Virus record (IMG/VR): IMGVR_UViG_3300044527_000341
Coordinates: 1 to 52,435 of that record
DNA: 52,435 nt
Reading direction: 5' to 3' (one strand)
Source of the DNA: a virus
Shown here: positions 13,601 through 22,509 of the stretch, piece by piece
Layout of the letters: every line of letters starts with the position of its first letter
Numbering within the stretch: position 1 is the first letter of the stretch
Made by a program: the position numbers and the translations under genes
The notes under the pieces: model-generated
What the model was told of the DNA's origin: nothing
Database searches by the model: none
What the model saw: the letters and a program-made list of their open reading frames with translations, nothing else

Positions 13601-16600
13601 ATCTCTTCCAACGGAACCCCGGCGGCTTGGGCGGCTTCCGCCTCGGCTTCGGTCAGCTGTTGCGATGCCTTGTCGGCAATGCTCTCGCCCATCTGGTTGG
13701 AGAAGGCTTCCCAGAACCCCATCGCATTGCTCTCGGCAATACGCTTTCTGGATTCCTCGGCGGCGGTTTCGGCCTTCGCCAGAACACCAGACATCTTCTT
13801 CAAGACTTCGTCGATCGTGCCTTCGGGCAGAACCGAAAGCTCGCTCTTGACCTTGTTGAAGAAGACATTGAACTTGTCACGGACTTCACGATTCGTTTCG
13901 TCTGACTTCTTCTTGTAGAGCATCAGCATACCTTCTGGCGTAAGATTACTCCAGAAGGAGAGGGCTCGGAGCGCACGGCCAATGCCCGAGGATTGCTCCA
14001 GGAAGCGGTCGATAAACATCAGAAGGTCGTCGAGGATTCTTGGGTCTTTGTCCTTGGCATAGAGCTCGTTCATCCCGAGGATGATCTTCTGAGCCAGAAG
14101 CTCACGAGAACCGTGCTGGAGAGGGCTGGCGTCGGAAAGGGCGGCATCCATCGAGCCACGGAGTCCGTTCTTGGCCAGATAGTTGTCGGCCTCGGCCTCA
14201 GTCATAGCGTCTGGGATCGGCTCGTAGTTGAGGTTCTTGAGCTTGGCGTAGGCCTCTTCACTGACCTTGTCCTTCAGACGAACCCCGAATCTGCGAGGCA
14301 TTGCGGCTCCGAGAAGGTCGGCGGGTTCACGACGGCTGTAGCTCTTCGGCCCAGGAACGATTCTTTCACCGACATAGATAACCCCATCGGAAACGACATC
14401 CTTGGCGATGTTCTTCTTGGAAAGCTCGTTGGTGGTCATATGGGCATACGAGACCAGCTTCTCGGGATCGTCGTAGCTGACATAGGTCACGCCGTCTTTT
14501 ACATATTCGTTCCAGAGCGTCTTGCCGTTACGCTTGACCATACCAGCCCTAGCCGCGGCGTTGCTGGTCGGCTTGAAATTGTTGATCTGCTGTTGCGTCT
14601 TAAACCTTCCACTATTGACCGCAGACTTTGCACCATCGGGTCTCCACAGAAGGAGGTTCCAGGACGAGCCTTTGTCGTATTCGTCCAGATCCTGCTTGAG
14701 ACGCTCAGTTTCCAGTTGCTCTGCCGCGGCATCATTGAGTTGCCTTGCGGCGATGATCGACTCGATCCGATCCTTCGGCCTTCTTTCGAGCATACCCGAA
14801 GAGCCTAGCTCCTTCTCCTTGACCCAGACCCCGTCAAATCCGAGGTTGATGATGGCTTCCAGAGTGGTGTAGGGGAACAGCGAGTAGAACCTTCTCTTCC
14901 GTTCCGTCTCGGAAAGCCCGTCAAATTCCGCACCAGTTGCGGGAGTTGCGCTCCCAGCCGGTACTCCCTCGAACACCGTCCAGTCAAAGAACCCGCTTTC
15001 CAAGGCAAGCTGGCGATACGGATTTAGCGTGAACTCGCCCTTCTTCTCACGGGCGTATCCGATAAGCTTGGCGATATGCTCGGGGTTCCTCGGATCAAAT
15101 GGGTTGGTTGCCTTGATGTAAAGCGGGACGACAACCTGCTCGTTGTATTCCTCGAAGGTCGATTCGTTCGCCCAGTCTTCGGCAAACTGACGGCTCGAGG
15201 CGACCCACAAACCACGGAAAGCGTTGCCCGTGGAGAAAGACCGCATCGGGTAGAAACGATTGTTGATGTCCTCCCGAAGCCTGTCTTGTACAAAGGTATA
15301 AGAAAGCTGGCGTTTGTCCCAAGAGGTTCCGTGGTACATAACGAGAGGCTCGCCCGAAGCATCCAGAATCTTGCTCGTCCCCTTGCCTTCGGGGAAGTTT
15401 TCCCAATCCCCGAACCACATCTTGAAGGAAGGAGTCCGCTCGAGGCGGTATCTGAACTCCGACTTGGGTTCAGTTCGAATGACCTCGCCACGCTGGTTGA
15501 GGAGTTGGATCGTGGACGGAAGGCCTGTCCTCTTATTGATCAGCTGGCCTTCGGCGTTTCGGGTGACCTCGACCGCCGCCATTTCCTGGGAAAGCTTGGT
15601 GAAGTGGTTGACGATCTCCTCGTCCGTGTACCCGATGGACGGAGGCATCGTGTCGGTTGCGCTCAACTGGTCGGCCATCCACTGCAACCTTTGAGCCATC
15701 ATCGGTCGCAACCTTTCGGGAATGGAGTTTAGGATCTGGTCGCTGTTGAGCACAAGGTCGGAGATCTGAGCCAGAACATCCGAGGCCTTGAGGTTGAACA
15801 TCGGGTACTTCTCCTGCAACTTCGTGAAAGAGTCGTAGAAGAAGGGCTCTTCCCGACGAAGCCCGGTGGCTCGGGTGTCGAGAGTGCCCCCGTTGTCGAT
15901 CCGATACGCCGTATACTTGACCACGGAAGGTGAACCAGAGATGAACACATCCTGGTCGAAAAGCTCGTCGTGCCCGACTATGATGTTGTCGAGGCCTTCG
16001 CCGAGGACATCGTAGTTGAACAGGAATGCGTCGATCAACAGACCGTCACCGATCTCCTCGTAAAGCTTTTGCACAACCTCGGGGTTGGTTCCACTTTGCT
16101 GGCGGACAAACTCGGCCAAGGTCGGACCATAGATGAACTCCGAAAGTTTGGCAGTCTCTCCGTTCGGGAGGGTGATCAGCTTGGATTTCGGAACGGGGTA
16201 GTTGAGGATTCGGTAAACATTCTCCGCCGCAATCTCGTTCTCGAACTGCTCCTGGGTCTGGCCACGCTTTACGACATACTTGAGGCCAGTTTCGTCCATA
16301 TACACACGGACATCGAAAGTCCCAGGCAGAACATCGATTTGTTCCAGACCTTCGAGGCTGTCGGGAAGGCTGACCCAATCCAGACTGACTTTCGGCTCGG
16401 TCGTGGAGAACCCGTGCCTCGGCATAGCCGCACCAATTTCGTCTTCAAGCGGGGGCTCATAAAGCGTCTTGGAACGGGCACGGCCAGACAGGCTGCTCAG
16501 ATCCTGGATGAGCTTGACCTCGTCATTGATGGCCGACTCAAACAGCTTGTCCAGCTGTGTCTGGTTGGGGCTACCCTCGAAATAAAGGTTGAACCCGTCA

Positions 16601-19600
16601 CCGACAACTCGGAGCCATCCACGCTTGAACATTTCCATCACGGGCATCTGCTGGCGTTCCTTGCGATCCAGAGGATCAAGCAGGCTCCACTCGGTCAAGA
16701 AGGTGGCTTTCGGCTCGTTCTCCCGCAACCATTCGACGGCTGCCTCGGCATGGCTTCCGATAGACATAAGATCGACGAGGGCGGTTTCCTCGACATCGAT
16801 CACTTTACCTTCCTTGGTCATCCAGTAAGGCCTGTCCGTGGGCACTGCCGCACCTATAAGATCCTCGTCGCTTGGCCTTTTCGGCTCTTTCTTGAGGGAT
16901 TCCAGCTTGGCCTTGATGGCCTGCACATAATCGGCTTTCTTCCAAAACGGAACCTTAAACTCTTTCTCCTCGTGTTTACGGGTTTTCTCGTTGAATACGA
17001 CAACCTTTCGCTTGGTGGTCGGGACTTTAATCCCAAGTTCTTTGGCGTAATCCTGGAGAAACTTTAGGTTGGCTCGATTAAGCCCAGTGTCCTTGCGTAG
17101 CTCCTCACGGGCTTTTTGCAGGTCTCCCTTTATTGGCTGTGTTTCGGTAAGGGAATCAGTCTTCGTGGGGAAATAATTCATAGAGACTTGAAGCGTCTCG
17201 TTTGGCTTCGCCAGATCTCTGGTAACCCTTTGAGCCATTTGGGCGATCGAGTCTGCGGTGGTTCGGAGGAACTTAGTCTCGGCCGCCGTCCTACCACTCA
17301 AGCCGTAAAGGAACTGGCGGATGGCGTCTAGGAAGCGGAATACAAATCTCCTATCTTGTGGCTCCATCGAGCGAAGGATGGACGCAACGTCAAGGTAGGT
17401 TGACTCTGTGATGGCACCCGTCATCTTCTCCTGGGTGAGCATCCGCATAAACTCCAAGACCATTTTGGTTTCGCCATCTTTGCCAGTGAAAGGCTTGCCG
17501 TCGTTGTACAACTTTTCGAGCTTTTGCTTCAGACCACGGCGGCCTTTGATGATCTTGGCGACACGCTTTGTCTCGTTCTTGAGATGCTGGCGGTAGCTGA
17601 TCCCCAATTCGTTGGCCTCCCTCTTGAGCATCTTCAGATATTTGAAATGTGCGATCTCCTCCGCAATGGCTAGGAAGGCATATTGGGAATAGGCTTTTTT
17701 ACCAAGGGTTCTTTCGATTTGTTGGAGCAACCTTGGATTGACACGGATAACCGGGTTTTCCGCATCACTGTCGGCATCCTCGATCGAGACCGAAACTGCG
17801 CTTCTGGTGTTTAGGTCTACGATATAGCTGGCTGGGAATCCCGACGAGGTTGCCGTGTTGACCAATGTCTTTACGGCACTCGGGGCATTCTTCGACCTTA
17901 AACCTGGGTCAACGGAAACAGGGCTCGGAGCTTCTGGCTGCTTTTCGCCCACTTCTCGTCCAGCTTCGCCAGTTCGTGCACCGACTGGAGCAACTCCTCC
18001 AGCGGTAGGCTCGGGTTGTCCTTCAACAACTCCGCCAGCACGGGCACCCCTCCGTTCTCCTTCGACGCCTTCTCCAGTTCGGCCACGAACCGGACCTTCT
18101 TCAACTTGTTGAGCGGCTCCACGGCCACGCCGGGGAACAGCTTGTCTAACTCTGGGCTTTGCATTTTCAATTCCTTTCTGAATGTTGTCGAGTCTCTGGG
18201 CAACCTCGTTCTCTCCGATCAAGCCTTCCTCCAAAGGAACGATGATCTCGGAGGTGATCCTTGCCCTTGTTAATGTGTTGGCTACGCCGATGGCGTCGAC
18301 CAAAGCCTGCCGTGCGCCGTAACCAACCTTTAGGTTTCGGGCACGATCGGCAAGATTTGCAATGGCTTGGCGGACTTCACGATCCTGGCGGCGTTGCGCT
18401 TCCTCGGCTGCTTTGCGCTCACGGGCGGCACGACCCTCGGGAGTGAGCAACATCTCCAGTGCCCGCACATCGACCTGGATGTTTTCATCACGGAGGTTTT
18501 GGGCGATCTGTTCGACCACCTTGTTAACGAATTCCCCGACACGCTTGTCGCTGACTTTGCGGTTTGCAACCTTGGACAGATAGTCGGCCAAATCCTTGTA
18601 GGTCGTGAGTCTGCCAAGTTCGGTGTCGGCACCGATCATCGTGTCCACAATCCAGTCGATGACCAGTTTGACCTCCGGACCGCTCTGGTCACGGATCAAC
18701 TTGGCGGCCTCACGGAGAGCCGTAACCGCTTTGGATTCCACCACGGGTGCGGCCGGAGCTTCGGCGATTTGCATCCCGGCTGGCTTGGCTTCTTCTCTGG
18801 CGGCCTCTGGTTGTGTGACTGCGCCCTCGGCTGGTGCCGTGCCAAACTGGGCGGCAACTTCCCGTCTGGCGGCTTGCACATTGATTGCGTCTTGCCCAGC
18901 CCTCTTAGCCGAGAAGGTTAGGAACTTTGAAATGGCTTCTTCCGTAAGATCGGTAGGCTGGCCTTTTTCGTTGAACAAGATGGGTCTGCCAAGATTGACC
19001 GACGAGAGCAAACGACCGGCAATACGCTCGACCAACCTTGTGTAGATTTCGGTGTCGGCAGAAGCGAGGTTGGGGAAGCTACCAGCAACTTGCTTTGAGA
19101 TTCTGCGAGCCATCTCAAGAGCCGTGTCACGAAAGTAAGTCTGATCCCCGTTTAGGTTCGGGTTGGAGAAAACCTTCATCAAGCTGGCCAGCCGACGTTG
19201 CCTTTGTTGGGCTGTCTTGTCGACGGCTTGAGGCGCAACCGTTCCAGGTGCGGGAGCCTTTAGTTCGGGCTTGGCAAATTCAAGTTGGGTAAGCTGTCCG
19301 TAAATGGTTTCGAGAGCCTTGAAAAAGTCTTGTTTCTTCCAGCCATTCTTCGGGGCAATCTGTTGATCTTTCGGTAGCCTTGCGTTTGCGTCTTTAAAGG
19401 CTTTCTTCAAGAACTTGATTTGGTTCTGGTTCTTTAGAACATCTTCCCATTTCGGAAGTGCTGGCTGGACTGGCATCTCGGCTGGAGCTTCCGCCTCGAC
19501 CTTCGGTGCTTCGGCTTCAATCGTCGGTGCTTCCGCACGCTTGATCAATTCGGAGTCAAAAATCTTGGAGGCCTGCCGTTCATCCTCCGAAAGCGAGTCG

Positions 19601-21405
19601 ATCTTCCCACGGAAGATGGAGATCAGATCCTGCTGTTCCCGCTTGTTCTTGGCTCGGTCAACCTCGGCAAGCCAGTTCCGAGCCAGAATGTTGGGTCTGG
19701 CTTCGGGCTTTTCTAATGGAGGTACGACTGGCGCAACACCTTCTTTAGGAGCTTGGGGTTGCACACCGGCCGAAACAACAGCGGTAGCTTTGGCGGCTGG
19801 GGCTTCTGCGGCTTTTTCTTTTTCTGGCTCAACTTGTCCCTCAACCTTCGGTGTCGGAGGAACCATTGCGGCCTCGCCACCGGAGATAATATCTAGTGCA
19901 TCCTGCGGAGCGAGTTTGTCAATAGCGTCTTCGGAATAACCCATGTCCTTGAGGGTTGTCCGCATCGGCTTGGTAATCGACCTAGGTGCTTTTACTGCGG
20001 AGACAGGCTGTGGTTCCTCCACCTTGACTGGCTCAACCGCCGGTGTCGGGACTGGGGTGGCCGTGGCGATCGGAACCCCGGCGGCTTCGAGATCTTCCTC
20101 CAGCCCGACAGTGTCTTCGGCCTTCAGCGTAGGAGCCGTTAGGTCGATGCCAGCGAGGGCATCAGCGGTCTTGGGGGCCCCCGCCGCACGAATACGATCA
20201 CGACGTTGGGTAAGTTCATCAAGCTCGCCAGTGGCGATTTTCTTCACTCCCCAGGAAGCAAGTTTTCTGGACTGGCCTACGGTTGCACTGGTTAAGCCCA
20301 ATGCTCCCAAAGGCCCAAGGCTCGAAACAAAGTCGCTGCTGGCTTGGGACAAGATCCGCTTGCTAGCCTCGTCCAATTCGATGTTCCCGAGGGTTTCCGC
20401 CATCCCGTCGGCGGCTCCACGCTTGATAAGATCTTCTTCGGCTTCGGCCACAACTTGAGCCGTCTCCATCGTGGCTCCTTGGGCGGCCTCCTCCAAGCTT
20501 TCGACAACCGTGGTTCCGATGACTTTTCCGACGGGAGCCACTGTCTTCTTTAAAACTTCGGGTGCTTTCTTGGTTGTGTATTCAATCGCTTTGCCGAGAA
20601 TCCCGTTCTTCAAGGCGGTTCCAGCCCCAAGTTTAGCCAGACCCAATACCTGCATATATTCGACCGCGGCGTAAAGCGGTGCAACAACGGATGAAATCTT
20701 TGCGGCAGTCTTCTGGTTAACCCCAGCTTCCAGCGCATCGGCGAAAGCTTGTCCCTTACCTTGTCTCGTCCAGTAATCAAAACCGCCCTTCATAAAACCA
20801 GCGGAAGCCGCGGTAGTCCCAAACAAGGCCGATGTCGGGGCTGCGCCTACACCAGCACCAGCCGCACCAAGACCAGCACCTACGGCAAACCCAGCAGTCC
20901 CGTAGGCACCAGCTGTTTTGGCACCTTCGATGGAACCTTCCACCATCGGACCAGCCATCTGCGAACCCTGGAGGAAAGCGTTGGAGAAAACATTCCCGCC
21001 TTGGTTATAGTATTCCTTCTTGCCGAGTTCCCGCTTTACCGCAAAAAGATTATCGATTGAGTCTGGATTAGCGTCAGCATCATTCGCCAAAACTTGGTCA
21101 GCAATGTCAGCAAACTGGCGGTCGAGAGCCACACCCTGTCTCCCGATATCATAGGCCTCGGCAAGGGACGGGAAGAAACCTTTCTGGTTGGCCATCGGGA
21201 GGTCGAGGAACGGGTTTTTCATACCCTGTTCCTTATCGCTCATCTCGAACGACATGCCCTCAAGACCCTTAAAGATGTCCTCTGAAGTCGTCTTGATCGG
21301 CTCCTGCGCCAATCCAAAGGCAGAACCCAATCCTGGGAAAGCTTCTGCGGGAGGGGTCGAAATCTGTCTGGCGTCACCCCCAGGCGTTAAAATCGTCTGA
21401 GCCAT
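10642..21405 (-). CDS. giant polyvalent-type ejection protein
   Basis: A 3587-residue protein, the largest gene in the window. The N-terminal 400 residues are Gly/Ala-rich with glycine-zipper segments (AGLGAAGAGVGAA). Residues about 400-1200 are Pro/Ala/Glu-rich linkers and helices. Near 1250 is EEIAH, a possible degenerate zincin motif. About 1680-1910 looks like a protein-kinase fold (KYVVKRG, FNYDVLGEGLDNI, YRIDNGG). About 1990-2220 is an ADP-ribosyltransferase-like module of the polyvalent-protein type (FKMWFGDW, YHGT, FSTG). The rest is helical with several hydrophobic segments near 2940, 3265 and 3340. Such proteins are known or inferred to be packaged and ejected into the cell with DNA (DarB-like, large polyvalent proteins). 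Three GAAxP linkers separate modules. It probably combines DNA entry with host-directed effector activity. Confidence 0.85.
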   Translation of the reverse strand: MAQTILTPGGDARQISTPPAEAFPGLGSAFGLAQEPIKTTSEDIFKGLEGMSFEMSDKEQGMKNPFLDLPMANQKGFFPSLAEAYDIGRQGVALDRQFADIADQVLANDADANPDSIDNLFAVKRELGKKEYYNQGGNVFSNAFLQGSQMAGPMVEGSIEGAKTAGAYGTAGFAVGAGLGAAGAGVGAAPTSALFGTTAASAGFMKGGFDYWTRQGKGQAFADALEAGVNQKTAAKISSVVAPLYAAVEYMQVLGLAKLGAGTALKNGILGKAIEYTTKKAPEVLKKTVAPVGKVIGTTVVESLEEAAQGATMETAQVVAEAEEDLIKRGAADGMAETLGNIELDEASKRILSQASSDFVSSLGPLGALGLTSATVGQSRKLASWGVKKIATGELDELTQRRDRIRAAGAPKTADALAGIDLTAPTLKAEDTVGLEEDLEAAGVPIATATPVPTPAVEPVKVEEPQPVSAVKAPRSITKPMRTTLKDMGYSEDAIDKLAPQDALDIISGGEAAMVPPTPKVEGQVEPEKEKAAEAPAAKATAVVSAGVQPQAPKEGVAPVVPPLEKPEARPNILARNWLAEVDRAKNKREQQDLISIFRGKIDSLSEDERQASKIFDSELIKRAEAPTIEAEAPKVEAEAPAEMPVQPALPKWEDVLKNQNQIKFLKKAFKDANARLPKDQQIAPKNGWKKQDFFKALETIYGQLTQLEFAKPELKAPAPGTVAPQAVDKTAQQRQRRLASLMKVFSNPNLNGDQTYFRDTALEMARRISKQVAGSFPNLASADTEIYTRLVERIAGRLLSSVNLGRPILFNEKGQPTDLTEEAISKFLTFSAKRAGQDAINVQAARREVAAQFGTAPAEGAVTQPEAAREEAKPAGMQIAEAPAAPVVESKAVTALREAAKLIRDQSGPEVKLVIDWIVDTMIGADTELGRLTTYKDLADYLSKVANRKVSDKRVGEFVNKVVEQIAQNLRDENIQVDVRALEMLLTPEGRAARERKAAEEAQRRQDREVRQAIANLADRARNLKVGYGARQALVDAIGVANTLTRARITSEIIVPLEEGLIGENEVAQRLDNIQKGIENAKPRVRQAVPRRGRGAAQQVEEGPVRGRTGEGVEGERRGARAGGVVEGQPEPTAGGVAPVGARTGEAGREVGEKQPEAPSPVSVDPGLRSKNAPSAVKTLVNTATSSGFPASYIVDLNTRSAVSVSIEDADSDAENPVIRVNPRLLQQIERTLGKKAYSQYAFLAIAEEIAHFKYLKMLKREANELGISYRQHLKNETKRVAKIIKGRRGLKQKLEKLYNDGKPFTGKDGETKMVLEFMRMLTQEKMTGAITESTYLDVASILRSMEPQDRRFVFRFLDAIRQFLYGLSGRTAAETKFLRTTADSIAQMAQRVTRDLAKPNETLQVSMNYFPTKTDSLTETQPIKGDLQKAREELRKDTGLNRANLKFLQDYAKELGIKVPTTKRKVVVFNEKTRKHEEKEFKVPFWKKADYVQAIKAKLESLKKEPKRPSDEDLIGAAVPTDRPYWMTKEGKVIDVEETALVDLMSIGSHAEAAVEWLRENEPKATFLTEWSLLDPLDRKERQQMPVMEMFKRGWLRVVGDGFNLYFEGSPNQTQLDKLFESAINDEVKLIQDLSSLSGRARSKTLYEPPLEDEIGAAMPRHGFSTTEPKVSLDWVSLPDSLEGLEQIDVLPGTFDVRVYMDETGLKYVVKRGQTQEQFENEIAAENVYRILNYPVPKSKLITLPNGETAKLSEFIYGPTLAEFVRQQSGTNPEVVQKLYEEIGDGLLIDAFLFNYDVLGEGLDNIIVGHDELFDQDVFISGSPSVVKYTAYRIDNGGTLDTRATGLRREEPFFYDSFTKLQEKYPMFNLKASDVLAQISDLVLNSDQILNSIPERLRPMMAQRLQWMADQLSATDTMPPSIGYTDEEIVNHFTKLSQEMAAVEVTRNAEGQLINKRTGLPSTIQLLNQRGEVIRTEPKSEFRYRLERTPSFKMWFGDWENFPEGKGTSKILDASGEPLVMYHGTSWDKRQLSYTFVQDRLREDINNRFYPMRSFSTGNAFRGLWVASSRQFAEDWANESTFEEYNEQVVVPLYIKATNPFDPRNPEHIAKLIGYAREKKGEFTLNPYRQLALESGFFDWTVFEGVPAGSATPATGAEFDGLSETERKRRFYSLFPYTTLEAIINLGFDGVWVKEKELGSSGMLERRPKDRIESIIAARQLNDAAAEQLETERLKQDLDEYDKGSSWNLLLWRPDGAKSAVNSGRFKTQQQINNFKPTSNAAARAGMVKRNGKTLWNEYVKDGVTYVSYDDPEKLVSYAHMTTNELSKKNIAKDVVSDGVIYVGERIVPGPKSYSRREPADLLGAAMPRRFGVRLKDKVSEEAYAKLKNLNYEPIPDAMTEAEADNYLAKNGLRGSMDAALSDASPLQHGSRELLAQKIILGMNELYAKDKDPRILDDLLMFIDRFLEQSSGIGRALRALSFWSNLTPEGMLMLYKKKSDETNREVRDKFNVFFNKVKSELSVLPEGTIDEVLKKMSGVLAKAETAAEESRKRIAESNAMGFWEAFSNQMGESIADKASQQLTEAEAEAAQAAGVPLEEMTAEQRKAVKKLENAKSINQAAQEMSREIKRMFMALAEEQGRRIRDPRINTNEEFANMTVDEQEKLLKEEREAKQRKNFTAMLSRWPKALQAWEKASDAIRARTATNPELAEMFNGFLGLVLESPFTMPQLKRFISLRGVKLEDLIRQHYEEGKLANNAYSLAREIVQEAGLGAWEEETGADVADELGLAKYKREEGMAKEEPSAREKIPSLSERLTNAIALQIQEIVAKESEKKLNRLIQSYADKKLEPSLRRFANRIVQYQALGLFNNAYAWNEFQKQEGLDKLKPEVVEKIANIMGEAQNLVGYRKDEKIGDALSLIAFETQIDAYNFAKSWWYFSILSGIGTQFANFLGNATNTALLAIPTISKHLIKGYATDRTRSKAIVGSMLRALSLSFMDAGNVLMTGRVGTRKTEPKFFGKAATDFFEVVARNATQDNVKQKVGKISATVASLLRRTMTAVDMVFYNFNKEVYLFEAAYQKAEQAGLKEEAATAKALEYTFRNSEHLVAAQSQAEAQGYVVDSDNSATRFLQQAEQAIRVQEIIDEKAQAENPEVAATGQIYGTELTYNEEPRGVLGAFHRMIGSFAKEHPLKSAIFVPFTRIVANVWNQSIDFTGWGVMRARGLPKVLGKNLAGKFAMEYQGTAEEQKIQRDLAYVRGITGLSTVFMLGLLDQILCGNYEKYGIELCVNGQGPKEAAQKELLKNRLGWKPNSIYLRAAHVPVLKDGVYASYMFSPLAMGLSAVGLFNDNETYDYFNEKEPADVALAMAHRVATIMFDMNFLSGASDLFEMLNPSEPERALSKAKSFLSRLGSAMVVPNFVRDLDQLLISPTLGYGRTAREGPIQGAFVANTPIVRQIYGQTELDMLGQPVQMQFRPISFAKKDALLQVLVQKNALPTAPKKDRLLGVVKMTDEQYADFRKARAEQLGEDLGREGTIERLEVMTPEMAQLYVGKLAQKANAVGKAKIIRDNQELLQEVRQEKTKGLR
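17898..18164 (-). CDS. nested out-of-frame gene within the giant gene
   Basis: An 88-residue frame inside the giant gene, same strand, different frame. ATG 18164 is preceded at eight bases by AAAGGA, a complete Shine-Dalgarno site. The product reads as a normal, Leu/Lys/Glu-rich helical protein (MQSPELDKLFPGVAVEPLNK, LAELLKDNPSLPLEELLQSV) with codons favouring C or G in third position. Over the same bases the giant protein reads as an Arg/Gly/Glu/Val low-complexity linker, the kind of region that tolerates overprinting. Alternatively two compensating frameshifts altered the giant gene here. Function unknown. Confidence 0.6.
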   Translation of the reverse strand: MQSPELDKLFPGVAVEPLNKLKKVRFVAELEKASKENGGVPVLAELLKDNPSLPLEELLQSVHELAKLDEKWAKSSQKLRALFPLTQV

Positions 21406-21423
21406 GAGACGCCTATTGTAACG

Positions 21424-22509
21424 CTATTCTTCGGTTTGACCAGCCTCAAAATCCTCGGGAGAGAACGGCAGGTTGATGTTGGCTCCACGGAGAATCCGTA
21501 AAACCTGTGTCTGTGCGGCAGAGCGGTTCGATGCGTTATCCTGCAAGCCATATGTCTTGAGGAGGTCGCCTGCCAGTTTGTTGATCACGGGCATAGCATC
21601 ACGCCCACCCTTGATGGCTTGAGCTCCTTGCCGAACTTTGAGCTTAAAGGGCTCTAGGTCTACTTCTTGGGCTGCGGTCTCCTCAACGGATCGGCTCGTC
21701 CCGATCGGCCTAGGTTGTCCTCCAACCTTAAGCATTTCGCCAAGACCTTTTTGAGCGGCCTCTTGGATTTCTGGCGGTGCGAAGATACCTTCACCAGCAA
21801 TCTTACCGAGAGCCGCCATCCGCTTGGTCTGCTCGGCTTCCTGTTTGAGACCGAACTCACGCTCACCCTTGAGGAGTTCCCGATAATCCTTGCTCCTTGC
21901 ATACACTTCACGCTCGGCAAGCGGGATTAGTTTCTGAATCTCAAACTCGGAAAGAGCTTCGTATCCGCCAGTACGCAACTTAGTTGCCGCGGCCTTGAGT
22001 TGCGCCTTGATGGGTGTCTCAATCCCAGGGATCCTCGAAGCCTGCCGAAGCGTATCGGCGGTGGTCTTGCGATCCTGGAAATCCTCGGTCGCCTCAAGCA
22101 ACGAAGTCTTTTTCTCCAGAAGCTTCTGTCTGGCGAGGTCGCTGGCGTACTTTGCGAAAGTCGGATCTGGGTGGTCGACCTTGATGTCTGGAATCTGGTA
22201 GGATGACAAAGCATTCGGGTTGGCCTCGGCCAAGAAAGCCATCTCAGTGTCGATCGGAGCCATCGCCGACATCATCCCCATCTGAGCCCTTTGCAAGTTG
22301 AGGTTGTATTGTTGCATTTCGGACTGCAACTTGACGGCTTGCGTCTGGTTCTCGATCTGGGCAACCTTCAGCGGAAAGAGCCTCTCGTTTTGCTCGAGTT
22401 CGGCTTGGAACGCCTTCTCGCGAATGCTTTGTTGCCGAGCCGCCATAATGTTGCTGAAGCCCTGCTGTAGCCCAGCACCAACTGCAAAGCCATACTCTGC
22501 CGGTGTCAT
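21424..22509 (-). CDS. probable internal virion protein
   Basis: A 361-residue, Gln/Glu/Ala-rich helical protein. It starts MTPAEYGFAVGAGLQQGFSN and continues as a long coiled-coil-like stretch (RQQSIREKAFQAELEQNERL). It overlaps the upstream gene by four bases (ATGA) and is followed by the giant gene after 18 bases. In podoviruses, helical proteins next to the giant ejection protein form the internal core, and I infer that role from position and composition only. Confidence 0.6.
   Translation of the reverse strand: MTPAEYGFAVGAGLQQGFSNIMAARQQSIREKAFQAELEQNERLFPLKVAQIENQTQAVKLQSEMQQYNLNLQRAQMGMMSAMAPIDTEMAFLAEANPNALSSYQIPDIKVDHPDPTFAKYASDLARQKLLEKKTSLLEATEDFQDRKTTADTLRQASRIPGIETPIKAQLKAAATKLRTGGYEALSEFEIQKLIPLAEREVYARSKDYRELLKGEREFGLKQEAEQTKRMAALGKIAGEGIFAPPEIQEAAQKGLGEMLKVGGQPRPIGTSRSVEETAAQEVDLEPFKLKVRQGAQAIKGGRDAMPVINKLAGDLLKTYGLQDNASNRSAAQTQVLRILRGANINLPFSPEDFEAGQTEE

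Noticed and set aside
15970-17067. 365-codon rightward frame opposite the giant gene
   Set aside because: Antisense mirror of the kinase-like region; no binding site and no recognisable domain.
18330-18632. Another out-of-frame leftward frame inside the giant gene (100 codons)
   Set aside because: Ser/Arg/Pro-rich composition typical of shadow frames, unlike the convincing frame at 17898-18164.
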